From Subtercola frigoramans (GTDB taxonomy: Bacteria; Actinomycetota; Actinomycetes; Actinomycetales; Microbacteriaceae), in NCBI RefSeq assembly GCF_016907385.1, contig NZ_JAFBBU010000001.1, positions 1,302,001 through 1,366,000 on the forward strand: DNA of 64,000 bases, read 5' to 3'. Within the stretch, counting starts at the first letter, position 1. Each line of letters opens with the position of its first letter. The notes below the pieces were generated by a model. The model ran no database searches. It saw nothing but the letters and a program-made list of their open reading frames with translations, and was not told the DNA's origin. Made by a program: the position numbers and the translations under genes. Below, one piece after another: positions 26,854 to 34,824 of this stretch.

Positions 26854-27258
26854 ATGTTGGGTCAACTTTCGATCTACACCGTTCTACCAGTCCATGATCT
26901 GGAGCGCGCGCGTAAGTTCTACCGGGACATTCTGGGTCTCGAGCCAACCATGGAGAAACCCGGGATGCTCTCGTACTCGGGGCCGTCGGGGTACCTTTTC
27001 CAGCTCTATGAGACGCCGTCCGCAGGTACAGCGACCAGCACGCAGATGGGTCTGTCATCCAGCCAGCTTGACCAGGATATGGCCGAGCTCCGGTCACGCG
27101 GTGTCGCGTTCGAAGAGTATGACTTCCCCGGACTCAAGACCGAAGACGGAGTCGCTCTCGTCGGAACCGAGCGCGCTGCCTGGTTCAAAGACAGCGAAGG
27201 AAACACCATCTGCCTTTCCCAGACCGTCACTGCACCGCATCTAGTGGGTCAATCATGA
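26854..27258 (+). CDS. VOC (glyoxalase/bleomycin resistance/dioxygenase) family protein
   Basis: A 134-residue single-module VOC protein. The N-terminal half has YTVLPVHDLERARKFYRDILGLEP, the second half DMAELRSRGVAFEEYDFPG and AAWFKDSEGNTICLSQ. His/Glu metal ligands can be proposed but the substrate cannot. ATG 26854 is chosen, as the family begins shortly before YTVLPV. The stop overlaps the ATG of the decayed cupin gene by 4 bases, so the two were once a coupled operon. Confidence 0.85.
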   Translation: MLGQLSIYTVLPVHDLERARKFYRDILGLEPTMEKPGMLSYSGPSGYLFQLYETPSAGTATSTQMGLSSSQLDQDMAELRSRGVAFEEYDFPGLKTEDGVALVGTERAAWFKDSEGNTICLSQTVTAPHLVGQS

Positions 27259-27470
27259 CCACCGTTGAGCATCGCTCATTCACCTCGGCGGACGAAGTTC
27301 GAGAATTCCCGAATGGACAGGCCGAGGTTCTGAACATGACCGGGGGAGATATCGGGAGATTGGTCTTGAAGCCGGGTTGGCGCTGGTCCGTAGACGTGAA
27401 ACCGATCGCGTGAACTGCCAGTTGCGAAGCCCCACATTTCCAGTAACTCGTGGGCTTGAGCGGTCATGTA
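27255..27470 (+). pseudogene. Decayed cupin gene with in-frame stops
   Basis: Translation from ATG 27255 gives MTTVEHRSFTSADEVREF and continues to GWRWSVDVKPIA, then a TGA stop, TASCEAPHFQ, a TAA stop, and a further short stretch. This matches the beginning of small actinobacterial cupins (…GWRW.xDVKPI.GT.SCE..H..Y.xSGR) as I recall them: TGA stands where Gly (GGA) is expected and TAA where Tyr is expected. The remainder of the barrel is missing: the convergent FtsX-type permease gene ends at 27472. It is judged a pseudogene, though a 52-residue peptide could still be made. Confidence 0.75.
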
Positions 27471-27471
27471 T

Positions 27472-28896
27472 TCATTCGATCGCGAGTGCCCTCACCGGGG
27501 AGACCCGCACCGCTGAGCGCGCCGGAACTGCAGACGACACGATCGCGAGAACGATTGCGCCGGCCACGATGCTGAGGATGATCCACGCGGGAATAGTCGG
27601 CCAGAAGAACCCGCCGATGTGGTGGTTGCTGGAAATTGCGGCGAGTGCGCCTGCCCAGCCGTACACGGTGCCCAGAACAAGTCCCGTCGCTCCGCCGACG
27701 ACGGTCAACTGGATGCTCTCGGCGAGGATCATCATCCGAACCTGCTGCTTCGTGAACCCGAGCGCTCGCAGGAGCCCGATCTCGCGACGGCGCTGGATGA
27801 CGCTGAGCGACAACGAGTTGACGAGCCCGATTGCGGCGATCACGAGCGAGAACCCGATCAGAACGGTCAGGATGCCCATGGTGAGTTGCAGAAAGGCGCG
27901 ATCTCCATCGGCGTCTGCGGCATCGGCTCCAGCCGCGACAGGGCCGGTCTGGGCGAGGAACGACTGGCCGGCAACCGAGAACATAGTGACGAGGGTGACG
28001 CCGATGACGAGACCGATGGTCGACCGGGCCGACCGTGCGGGGTATCGGAGGGCGTTGGCGCTCGCAAGAACGCTCGGGGTTGAGGAGCCGGTGAGTCGCC
28101 CGGCCGCTTTCAGGAGGACCGGAATGAAGAAGGTCGAACCGAGCACGAATCCGACGAAGCTGAGGGCACCGCCGGGCGCCGCGACGAGCAGGCCGAATGG
28201 CGTCTTCAGCCCGATGGCGACGCCTGCGATGAGGAGAGCGATTCCTCCAAAGAAGCTGACGATGATGAGGGTTCGGAGTCGCCTGGGTATCTCTGAGACG
28301 ATCACGATTCGGGGTTCCTGGGTCGCACCGGTCGCCTCGATGGGCGAGACGCCGAGAATCTTGCGCGAACCGAACCAGGCAGCGCCAGTCGTGCTCACGA
28401 GGCCGACGATAACCGGTGCGACGAGCAGAGGAGACAGCGTGCTGATGGGCGTGTTGACGAAGGTGCCCGATGTGACGAGAGCTCCGTAGCTGATCTGGGT
28501 GACGAGCAGCCCGACCACAAGGCCGAGGGCAGCGCCGACGAAGCCCACGACGGCCCCTTCGATCGCGATCGCGCCGCGCAATGTGCTTGCCGAGGCCCCG
28601 AGAAGCCTCATCAGCGCGATGTGCCTGGCGCGGCCCGCCATGATGATGCCGAAGGTGTTCGCAGTGACAATGCACGCGACGAACACGGCGACAAAGAAGA
28701 AGAGCACGTCGAGAACGTCGAGCAGGAGCACCACGTAGCCGTGTTTGATGAACTGGCCGCCGACCGACTGCACGCGGAGCACGATGTCCATTTCGATCAT
28801 CATCGTCGCGAATACCGAGGTGATGAAGGCGACGAGCAGGCTCGAGGTGTGCTGCTTCCCGCCGTTCCAGAGCTCACGGGACGCGAGGGCGATCAT
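27472..28896 (-). CDS. FtsX/MacB-type ABC transporter permease
   Basis: A 474-residue permease with two FtsX-like modules and about eight membrane helices. It has MAGRARHIALMRLLGASASTLRGAIAIEGAV in the first module and QRRREIGLLRALGFTKQQVRMMILAES in the second, both typical coupling helices. The C-terminal VPARSAVRVSPVRALAIE is classic for this family. Such pairs export lipids, peptides or antibiotics; the substrate is not known. It follows its ATPase with a 4-base overlap, and a two-component system sits immediately upstream. Confidence 0.88.
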   Translation of the reverse strand: MIALASRELWNGGKQHTSSLLVAFITSVFATMMIEMDIVLRVQSVGGQFIKHGYVVLLLDVLDVLFFFVAVFVACIVTANTFGIIMAGRARHIALMRLLGASASTLRGAIAIEGAVVGFVGAALGLVVGLLVTQISYGALVTSGTFVNTPISTLSPLLVAPVIVGLVSTTGAAWFGSRKILGVSPIEATGATQEPRIVIVSEIPRRLRTLIIVSFFGGIALLIAGVAIGLKTPFGLLVAAPGGALSFVGFVLGSTFFIPVLLKAAGRLTGSSTPSVLASANALRYPARSARSTIGLVIGVTLVTMFSVAGQSFLAQTGPVAAGADAADADGDRAFLQLTMGILTVLIGFSLVIAAIGLVNSLSLSVIQRRREIGLLRALGFTKQQVRMMILAESIQLTVVGGATGLVLGTVYGWAGALAAISSNHHIGGFFWPTIPAWIILSIVAGAIVLAIVSSAVPARSAVRVSPVRALAIE

Positions 28897-29720
28897 GCGC
28901 TCACCTCGAGGTTCAGGATGATGTCGGAGAGAGCTTTCGCGGGTTCAGCGCCGAGATCCACGCTGCGCACATCGTGGGCGATCGACCCGTCGGCGATGAA
29001 GATCACTCGGTCGGCGTGCGAGGCTGCCACGGGATCGTGCGTCACGAGCACGACGGTCTGCTGGTATTCCCGTGTCAGGTCTCTGAGCAGGCCCAGGACT
29101 TCGCGGCTCGACTTCGAGTCGAGGTTTCCGGTCGGCTCATCGGCGAAGACCAGCTGGGGGCGCATGGCCAAGGCGCGGGCGATCGCTACGCGCTGTTGCT
29201 GGCCGCCGGAGAGCTCATGCGGGCGACGGCTCTCGAGCATCCCGATGCCGAGCCTGCCGAGCAGCTCACGCACCCAGGCGAGTTCGAGTGCGCTCGGGCG
29301 ACGGCCGTCGAGTTCGAACGGGAGGGTGACATTGCTCATGACCGAGAGAGTGGGCACGAGGTTGAAGGCCTGGAAGACGAAGCCGAGGCTTCGCCGGCGA
29401 AGCAGGGTGAGTGCGTTGTCGTCGAGGTCGGTGATGTCGGTGTCGCCGATGCTGATTCGGCCGTGGGTGGGGGAGTCGAGCCCGGCGAAGACATGCATCA
29501 GGGTCGATTTGCCCGAACCGCTCGGGCCCATGATGGCGGTGAGGGAGCCCGCCTCGATGTCGAGATCGATGTTGTCGAGGGCGCGGGTCTGGCTTTCGCC
29601 GGTTCCGTAGATCTTGCTGACGCCGACGGCTCTCGCCGCGATGTCTCTGGCTGCGATGTCTCTCGCTGCGATGGCCGGGGTTGGTGTCGACCGGTGTGTG
29701 GGAATCGGGGATTCGCTCAT
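28893..29720 (-). CDS. ABC transporter ATP-binding protein, LolD/MacB type
   Basis: A 275-residue ATPase. Walker A MGPSGSGKSTLMHV, Q-loop GFVFQAFNL, signature ELSGGQQQRVAIARAL, Walker B LVFADEPTGNLDS and the H-loop VLVTHD are intact. The N-terminus has a threefold IAARD repeat encoded by 15-nt tandem units at about 29627-29671, ahead of the first beta strand. It is the first gene of the exporter pair and lies 227 bases downstream of the response regulator. A GAGGAGACACA site precedes ATG 29720. Confidence 0.92.
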   Translation of the reverse strand: MSESPIPTHRSTPTPAIAARDIAARDIAARAVGVSKIYGTGESQTRALDNIDLDIEAGSLTAIMGPSGSGKSTLMHVFAGLDSPTHGRISIGDTDITDLDDNALTLLRRRSLGFVFQAFNLVPTLSVMSNVTLPFELDGRRPSALELAWVRELLGRLGIGMLESRRPHELSGGQQQRVAIARALAMRPQLVFADEPTGNLDSKSSREVLGLLRDLTREYQQTVVLVTHDPVAASHADRVIFIADGSIAHDVRSVDLGAEPAKALSDIILNLEVSA

Positions 29721-29946
29721 GTGCGTGTGTCTCCTCAGAGTGGGCCGGCAGGTGTGGGGCGGCGCAGATGTGGGCCGGCATGTATGGGGTGGGGCATTGC
29801 GGGATGACGTGATGTTTCCACGCTAGGGAACGCTGCCCGCTCACGAATCAGTCGGAGTGAGGAAGATTGCCGTACATCGATGTGATGATTCCGCTAGCCA
29901 AACGATCTTGTGACGATCTGTGCTTGCGACGATTCGCGCCGCCGGC

Positions 29947-30627
29947 TCAGACGAGGCCGTTGTGGTACGCGAAGATCACCAGCTGAACGCGGTCTCGGAG
30001 TTCGAGCTTGCCCAGAATTCGGCTCACGTGCGTCTTGACTGTTGCTTCACTCAGATGGAGGGATGATGCGATCTCCGAGTTGCTCAGGCCTGCGGCGACG
30101 AGATCGAACAGGTCCTTCTCCCGGGGAGTGAGCAAGGTGAGGGCCTCGTCTCGGTCGACGTGTCGAGGCGAGGCAAACCGTCGTACGAGGTTGGCGGTTG
30201 CGCTCGGCGCGAGCACGGCGTTGCCAGAATGCACGGTGCGGATGGCGGCCAGCAAGAACTCGGGTTCCGTCGATTTGAGGAGAAAACCGCTCGCTCCGGC
30301 GTCGATCGCTTCAAAGGTCTTGTCGTCGAGATCGAAAGTGGTCAGCACGATGAAGCGGGGGAGAGGCGGGTGAGCGGGATGCGCGCGAGCACGATCGAAT
30401 GCACTGGACGCTTCGTGGATGGCTTCGATTCCACCCATTCTCGGCATCTCGAGATCCATCAAGACGATGTCGACCGGCTCGCGTTCAATGAGTGCGATGG
30501 CTTCGGAGCCATCTGACGCTTCCCACATCACGCGGAGGTCGGGTTGCGAGTTGATCACCATGGCGATGCCGGCCCGGAACAGCGGTTGGTCGTCGGCGAG
30601 CCCGACGCGAATGATGGGGGCGATCAT
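29947..30627 (-). CDS. LuxR-family response regulator
   Basis: A 226-residue NarL-type regulator. The receiver domain has the acidic pair in GLADDQPLFRAG, the phospho-acceptor Asp in VDIVLMDLEMPRMGG (about residue 56), Thr in VLTTFD and Lys in GFLLKSTEPEF. A LuxR helix-turn-helix ends the protein: LTPREKDLFDLVAAGLSNSEIA, SEATVKTHVSRILGKL. The ATG at 30627 overlaps the kinase stop by 4 bases. A longer open frame upstream is antisense-like shadow of the kinase gene. It likely controls the adjacent ABC exporter. Confidence 0.93.
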   Translation of the reverse strand: MIAPIIRVGLADDQPLFRAGIAMVINSQPDLRVMWEASDGSEAIALIEREPVDIVLMDLEMPRMGGIEAIHEASSAFDRARAHPAHPPLPRFIVLTTFDLDDKTFEAIDAGASGFLLKSTEPEFLLAAIRTVHSGNAVLAPSATANLVRRFASPRHVDRDEALTLLTPREKDLFDLVAAGLSNSEIASSLHLSEATVKTHVSRILGKLELRDRVQLVIFAYHNGLV

Positions 30628-31907
30628 CCGGCGTCCCCAGGCGTCGAAAATACGTTCGACCGATACGGCAGGACGGCAACGACCTGAAATCCGGGGAGGT
30701 CGGTGCGGGGCACTGCGGTCACCGAACCGTCGAGTAGTCGCATGCGTTCCTTCATTCCGATCAAGCCGTGACCGGCCCTGTGTTCCGTTGTGTTTTCGGC
30801 CTCGGCCTCGACCCCGAGCTCGTTCCCTGGGTTTGCGGTCGTGGGATGCGACGTGGGGCGCGACGACTCCGTAGTGAGCACACCGAATCGTATGCTCTCG
30901 CTCTGCCAGTCGAGAGTGACGTCGACGTGGGTCCCTCGGCCACCATGTTTCAAGGCGTTGGTCAGGGATTCCTGCAACACACGAAACAATGCCAATTCGT
31001 GGGCTGCGGAGAGCGGTACTCGTGCACCGGACTCGGTGACGACGACGTCGAGCCCCGCTTGCTGCACAGTCGAGACGAGGAGGTCGAGGTCCGCGATCTT
31101 CGAATTCATCCGAGCGCCGTCGCCGGGTTCGCGCAGCACGGTGAGGAGTTCGTGGACGTCGTCGAGTGCCGCGCGCGCCGCCCGATTGATCGTTGCCAGA
31201 GCGGTCGTCTCGGCGTGTGGGTCTGTCGCCTTCGCGTAGCGGGCACCATCGGACTGGGCTATGACGACAGCGAGGGCGTGGCCGACGAGGTCGTGCATCT
31301 CGCGACTCAGGAGGGCCCGCTCGCGCTCCTGGGCCAGCCGGGCTTCGCTGAGGATCCGCTCGCGTTGGCGATCGGCGCGCTGTTGCGACTGGGCCCGGCG
31401 GTTGCGGACCAGAACTCCCAGCGCCCAGAACAGGGCAAGAGCGGCCGCGATCACAGCGCTGGCGAGAACGAAGTACACGCCGCGGTAGAACGGGTCGTCG
31501 AGAATCGGTGCGCGGTCGCTGGGGGCGAAGAGCACCAGGCGAGCTCCAGCAATCGCCCCACCCAGCACACTCGAGGCGAGTCCGGCCCAGCGGACAGCGG
31601 GATTCTGTGCGAGGCCGGTTGCGAACACCGCGGCGAGAATGAGCAGGTCGCCTGCCAGCAGGCCGTCCACGGTGGAGATCTGCACGAGAGCGCCGACCCA
31701 TGCCACCGCAAGACCGAGCCCGGGCATCCTTCGCCAGAAGAACGCGGACAGTGCGAAGATGATGGTTGTGAGCAACGCCGAGACCCCGCCGCGAATCAGG
31801 TCTGCCGCGCCGAGCATCACGAGGGCGCCGAGGGCTATTGCCGCGTCGGCGATGCGGGGGTGCCTTTCGAACCAGAGCAACACACGCGCAACTCTAGTGT
31901 GAATCAA
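30624..31907 (-). CDS. Sensor histidine kinase, HisKA_3 type
   Basis: A 427-residue DesK/NarX-like kinase. About five to six N-terminal membrane helices (residues 20-165) precede the dimerisation domain, with the phospho-acceptor in LSREMHDLVGHALAVVIAQ (His about 205). The ATPase domain shows the N-box VLQESLTNALKHGG and G-box GHGLIGMKERMRLL. Between N- and G-boxes there is an acidic/Thr-rich insert (TTESSRPTSHPTTANP). The start is uncertain: TTG 31907 or GTG at 31883-31885. It is coupled to the response regulator downstream. Confidence 0.88.
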   Translation of the reverse strand: MIHTRVARVLLWFERHPRIADAAIALGALVMLGAADLIRGGVSALLTTIIFALSAFFWRRMPGLGLAVAWVGALVQISTVDGLLAGDLLILAAVFATGLAQNPAVRWAGLASSVLGGAIAGARLVLFAPSDRAPILDDPFYRGVYFVLASAVIAAALALFWALGVLVRNRRAQSQQRADRQRERILSEARLAQERERALLSREMHDLVGHALAVVIAQSDGARYAKATDPHAETTALATINRAARAALDDVHELLTVLREPGDGARMNSKIADLDLLVSTVQQAGLDVVVTESGARVPLSAAHELALFRVLQESLTNALKHGGRGTHVDVTLDWQSESIRFGVLTTESSRPTSHPTTANPGNELGVEAEAENTTEHRAGHGLIGMKERMRLLDGSVTAVPRTDLPGFQVVAVLPYRSNVFSTPGDAG

Positions 31908-32022
31908 GGAGTGCGACGGGAGTCAGGCAGGAGTCTGGCGGGTCCGGCGGGTCAGGCGGGAGTGTGAGTTGTCTGGGCATCCCGGCCCCGGTCATCCTGA
32001 GCGCTTGGGTTCCAATTGTGGC

Positions 32023-32041
32023 TTAGGTTAGGCTTACCTCA
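32023..32041 (+). promoter_or_regulatory. DtxR/IdeR iron box
   Basis: TTAGGTTAGGCTTACCTCA matches 17 of 19 positions of the actinobacterial DtxR/IdeR consensus (TTAGGTTAGSCTAACCTAA). It lies 42 bases before the start of a ferric iron binding-protein gene, which is exactly where an iron-responsive repressor would act. Confidence 0.9.
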
Positions 32042-32083
32042 TACCAGAGTCGCCCCAACAAGCGGCCCGAACCAGAGGATCTC

Positions 32084-33151
32084 ATGAAACGCCTACCCCT
32101 GTCTGCCATCGCCGCTGGAGCCGGGGGGCTGGCTCTGACGATTGTTCTTTCGGGGTGCGCAGGCACCACTGGGTCGACGGGCTCCAGTGCCGGGTCCAGC
32201 GGCGCAGCGGGTGACCTTTCTGGCACGAACCTCACCGTGTACAACGCGCAGCACGAGGAGCTCACGCAAGCGTGGGCCGATGAGTTCACCACGGAGACCG
32301 GCGTCACGATCACGCTTCGGAACGGCGATGATTCCGAACTCGGCAACCAGATCGTCGCTGAAGGTGCTGCGTCACCAGCTGATGTCTTCCTGACCGAGAA
32401 CTCGCCGTCGATGTCACTCGTAGAGAACGCGGGGCTGTTCGCTCCGGTCGATGCGGCCACCTTGGCGCAAGTGCCGGCGGCCTACCAGCCGTCGACGGGC
32501 AAGTGGACGGGAATCGCGGCTCGATCCACCGTTGTCGTCTACAACCCCTCGCTCATCACCGAGGCCGAGCTGCCGACGTCGCTGCTCGACCTCGCCGACC
32601 CCTCCTGGAAGGGTCGCTGGGCCGCGTCGCCGAGCGGCGCCGACTTCCAGGCGATCGTCTCGGCACTCCTGGCGGAGAAGGGCTCAGACGCCACCCTCGC
32701 GTGGCTCACAGCGATGAAGCAGAACGTCAGCGAGTACAAGGGCAACAGCACCGTGATGAAGGCCGTCAATGCCGGTGAGGTACCGCTCGGAGTGATCTAC
32801 CACTACTACTGGTTCATCGACCAGGCCGGCACCAAGGAGAACAGCGCCAACACGAAGCTGTACTACTTCAAGAACGCCGACCCCGGGGCCTTCGTCAGCG
32901 TTTCGGGCGGCGGAGTGCTCGCATCGAGCAAGAACCAGGCTGCAGCACAGGCGTTCCTGAAGTTCATCACCGGCAAGACCGGCCAGGGTATCCTGCAGAC
33001 CGGCACGAGTTTCGAGTACCCGGTGGGCAGCGACGTGACACCGAACCCTGCGCTGCCTGCGCTTGAGACTCTGGATGCTCCGACCATCGACCCCTCGAAA
33101 CTGAACAGTTCAGACGTGACCGACCTGATGACCAAGGCTGGGCTCATCTAG
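32084..33151 (+). CDS. Ferric iron ABC transporter substrate-binding lipoprotein
   Basis: A 355-residue FbpA/FutA/SfuA-type binding protein. The lipobox LSGC (Cys about residue 25) is followed by a Ser/Gly linker and the mature domain, starting LTVYNAQHEELTQAWADEF. VIYHYYWFID (about 238-247) contains the Tyr cluster that binds iron in this family. DVFLTENSPSMSLVENAGLF and GWKGRWAASP-like sequence are also typical. It is the first gene of a three-gene importer behind a DtxR/IdeR box, so it should be induced by iron limitation. Confidence 0.93.
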   Translation: MKRLPLSAIAAGAGGLALTIVLSGCAGTTGSTGSSAGSSGAAGDLSGTNLTVYNAQHEELTQAWADEFTTETGVTITLRNGDDSELGNQIVAEGAASPADVFLTENSPSMSLVENAGLFAPVDAATLAQVPAAYQPSTGKWTGIAARSTVVVYNPSLITEAELPTSLLDLADPSWKGRWAASPSGADFQAIVSALLAEKGSDATLAWLTAMKQNVSEYKGNSTVMKAVNAGEVPLGVIYHYYWFIDQAGTKENSANTKLYYFKNADPGAFVSVSGGGVLASSKNQAAAQAFLKFITGKTGQGILQTGTSFEYPVGSDVTPNPALPALETLDAPTIDPSKLNSSDVTDLMTKAGLI

Positions 33152-33270
33152 CTGGGCTCAGTCTCTGGGTCATGCAGTTGGTTTCGTACAGCGAAGCCCT
33201 AGAGTGAACGGGCACCAAAGAGAGGTCTTGTTGTCGACTACGAGCGTCGATCGGCCGGGGGTTGCCCGAA

Positions 33271-34824
33271 ATGCAGCGCGGCGATCATCCACCATCGGGT
33301 AGAAGCTCCAGTCAGCGACCCCCGGTACTGCTCGTCGCGCTCGTGTGTGTGATTGCCTCCATCATGCTGGTGCCGGTTGCCTACGTGATCTCGATCGTGT
33401 TCCAGGTGGGCTGGCCGACTCTGGCACCGCTCGTCTTTCGGCCCAAGGTCGGCGAGTTGCTCGTGAACTCCGTACTGCTGGTGCTGCTCGGGGTTCCGCT
33501 CTGCATCACTCTCGGTGTGGGTGGTGCGTGGCTGGTCGAGCGAACGACGCTTCCCGGCAGGAGGGTGTGGGCAGTGCTTCTGGCCCTTCCGCTGGCTATT
33601 CCCGCCTTCGTGAGCAGTTACGGCTGGGTGAGCGCTGTGCCGTCGATCGGCGGGCTCGGCGGCGGCCTCCTGATCGCGACGCTGGCGTATTACCCCCTCG
33701 TCTACCTCCCGGCGGCGGCCACTCTCAGGGGGCTCGACCCGGCACTGGAGGAGTCGGCCCGCTCTCTCGGCCTCGGCTCGTGGCGGGTCTTCACGAGTGT
33801 TGTGCTCCCGCAGTTGCGCCTGGCGATCTGGGGCGGGGGACTCATTGTCGCCCTGCACCTGCTCTCGGAGTACGGGGCCTTCGCTCTCATCCGCTTCGAC
33901 ACCTTCACCACCGCCATCGTGGTGCAGTACCGGTCGACGTTCGCCGGTCCGGCGGCCAGTGCGCTCGGAGGAGTGCTCGCCGTCTTGTGCCTTGTTCTGC
34001 TCGTCGTCGAAGCCTCGACCAGGGGTCGTGCCCGCTACGCTCGTGTGGGTTCGGGCGCGTCGCACCCTGCCCCGCTGCTGGCGCTCGGGAGGTCAGCGCC
34101 GGTGGCCCTGGTAGCACTCGTACTTCTTGCGATCCTGGCGCTGGGAGTGCCCCTGGCGAGTCTTGCCAGGTGGCTCAGTGTGGGCGATGCGTGGGGTCAG
34201 CGCGAGTTGCCGGGGGCGATCATCCAGACCGTCGTGCTCGCCGGTGGGGGAGCGATCGCAACGGTTGTGCTCGCGTTGCCCGTGGCGTGGCTCTCGGTGC
34301 GCCACCCGAGCCGGGGGTCGCGACTTCTCGAGGGGGCGACGTATGTGGCGAGCAGCCTTCCGGCGATCATCATCGCCCTCGCGCTCGTCACAGTGACGAT
34401 CAGGCTGGTGCCGGCGCTCTACCAGACCCCGTTCACCGTGATGCTCGCCTATGTCATCATCTTTCTGCCTCGTGCCCTGGTCAGCCTTCGGGCGGGCATC
34501 GCACAGGCGCCTGTTGCCCTCGAGGAGGCTGCGCGTTCACTCGGCAGCTCGCCGTTGATGGCTCGCGTTCGCGTCACGCTGCCGCTCATCGCACCTGCGG
34601 TCGGTGCGGGGGCTGCTCTCGTCGCGCTCGGGGCCGCCAACGAGCTGACGGCCACACTCCTGCTGGCACCGAACGGAACACGAACGCTGGCGACACAGTT
34701 CTGGTCGGCGACCTCGGCCGTCGCCTACGCTGATGCCGCCCCGTATGCTGTGCTGCTGATCGTGCTCTCCCTGCCCGCCGTGGCCATTCTGTTCGCCCAA
34801 TCCCGAAAGCGTGCCCGCCGTTGA
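33271..34824 (+). CDS. Ferric iron ABC transporter permease
   Basis: An FbpB/SfuB-type double-length permease (about 517 residues) with two sets of six helices. Both halves carry the EAA loop: EESARSLGLGSWRVFTSVVLPQLR and EEAARSLGSSPLMARVRVTLPLI. ATG 33271 is chosen because GGGGG ends about nine bases upstream; TTG 33262 is the alternative. Its stop overlaps the ATPase TTG start (TTGA), so the two are coupled. The binding-protein gene lies about 120 bases upstream, with no strong terminator between them. Confidence 0.92.
   Translation: MQRGDHPPSGRSSSQRPPVLLVALVCVIASIMLVPVAYVISIVFQVGWPTLAPLVFRPKVGELLVNSVLLVLLGVPLCITLGVGGAWLVERTTLPGRRVWAVLLALPLAIPAFVSSYGWVSAVPSIGGLGGGLLIATLAYYPLVYLPAAATLRGLDPALEESARSLGLGSWRVFTSVVLPQLRLAIWGGGLIVALHLLSEYGAFALIRFDTFTTAIVVQYRSTFAGPAASALGGVLAVLCLVLLVVEASTRGRARYARVGSGASHPAPLLALGRSAPVALVALVLLAILALGVPLASLARWLSVGDAWGQRELPGAIIQTVVLAGGGAIATVVLALPVAWLSVRHPSRGSRLLEGATYVASSLPAIIIALALVTVTIRLVPALYQTPFTVMLAYVIIFLPRALVSLRAGIAQAPVALEEAARSLGSSPLMARVRVTLPLIAPAVGAGAALVALGAANELTATLLLAPNGTRTLATQFWSATSAVAYADAAPYAVLLIVLSLPAVAILFAQSRKRARR

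Noticed and set aside
29947-31701. A 584-codon open frame reading in the response regulator frame through the kinase gene
   Set aside because: Only the last 226 codons encode a recognisable receiver-LuxR protein; the rest is an Arg/Pro-rich shadow of the kinase gene in another frame.
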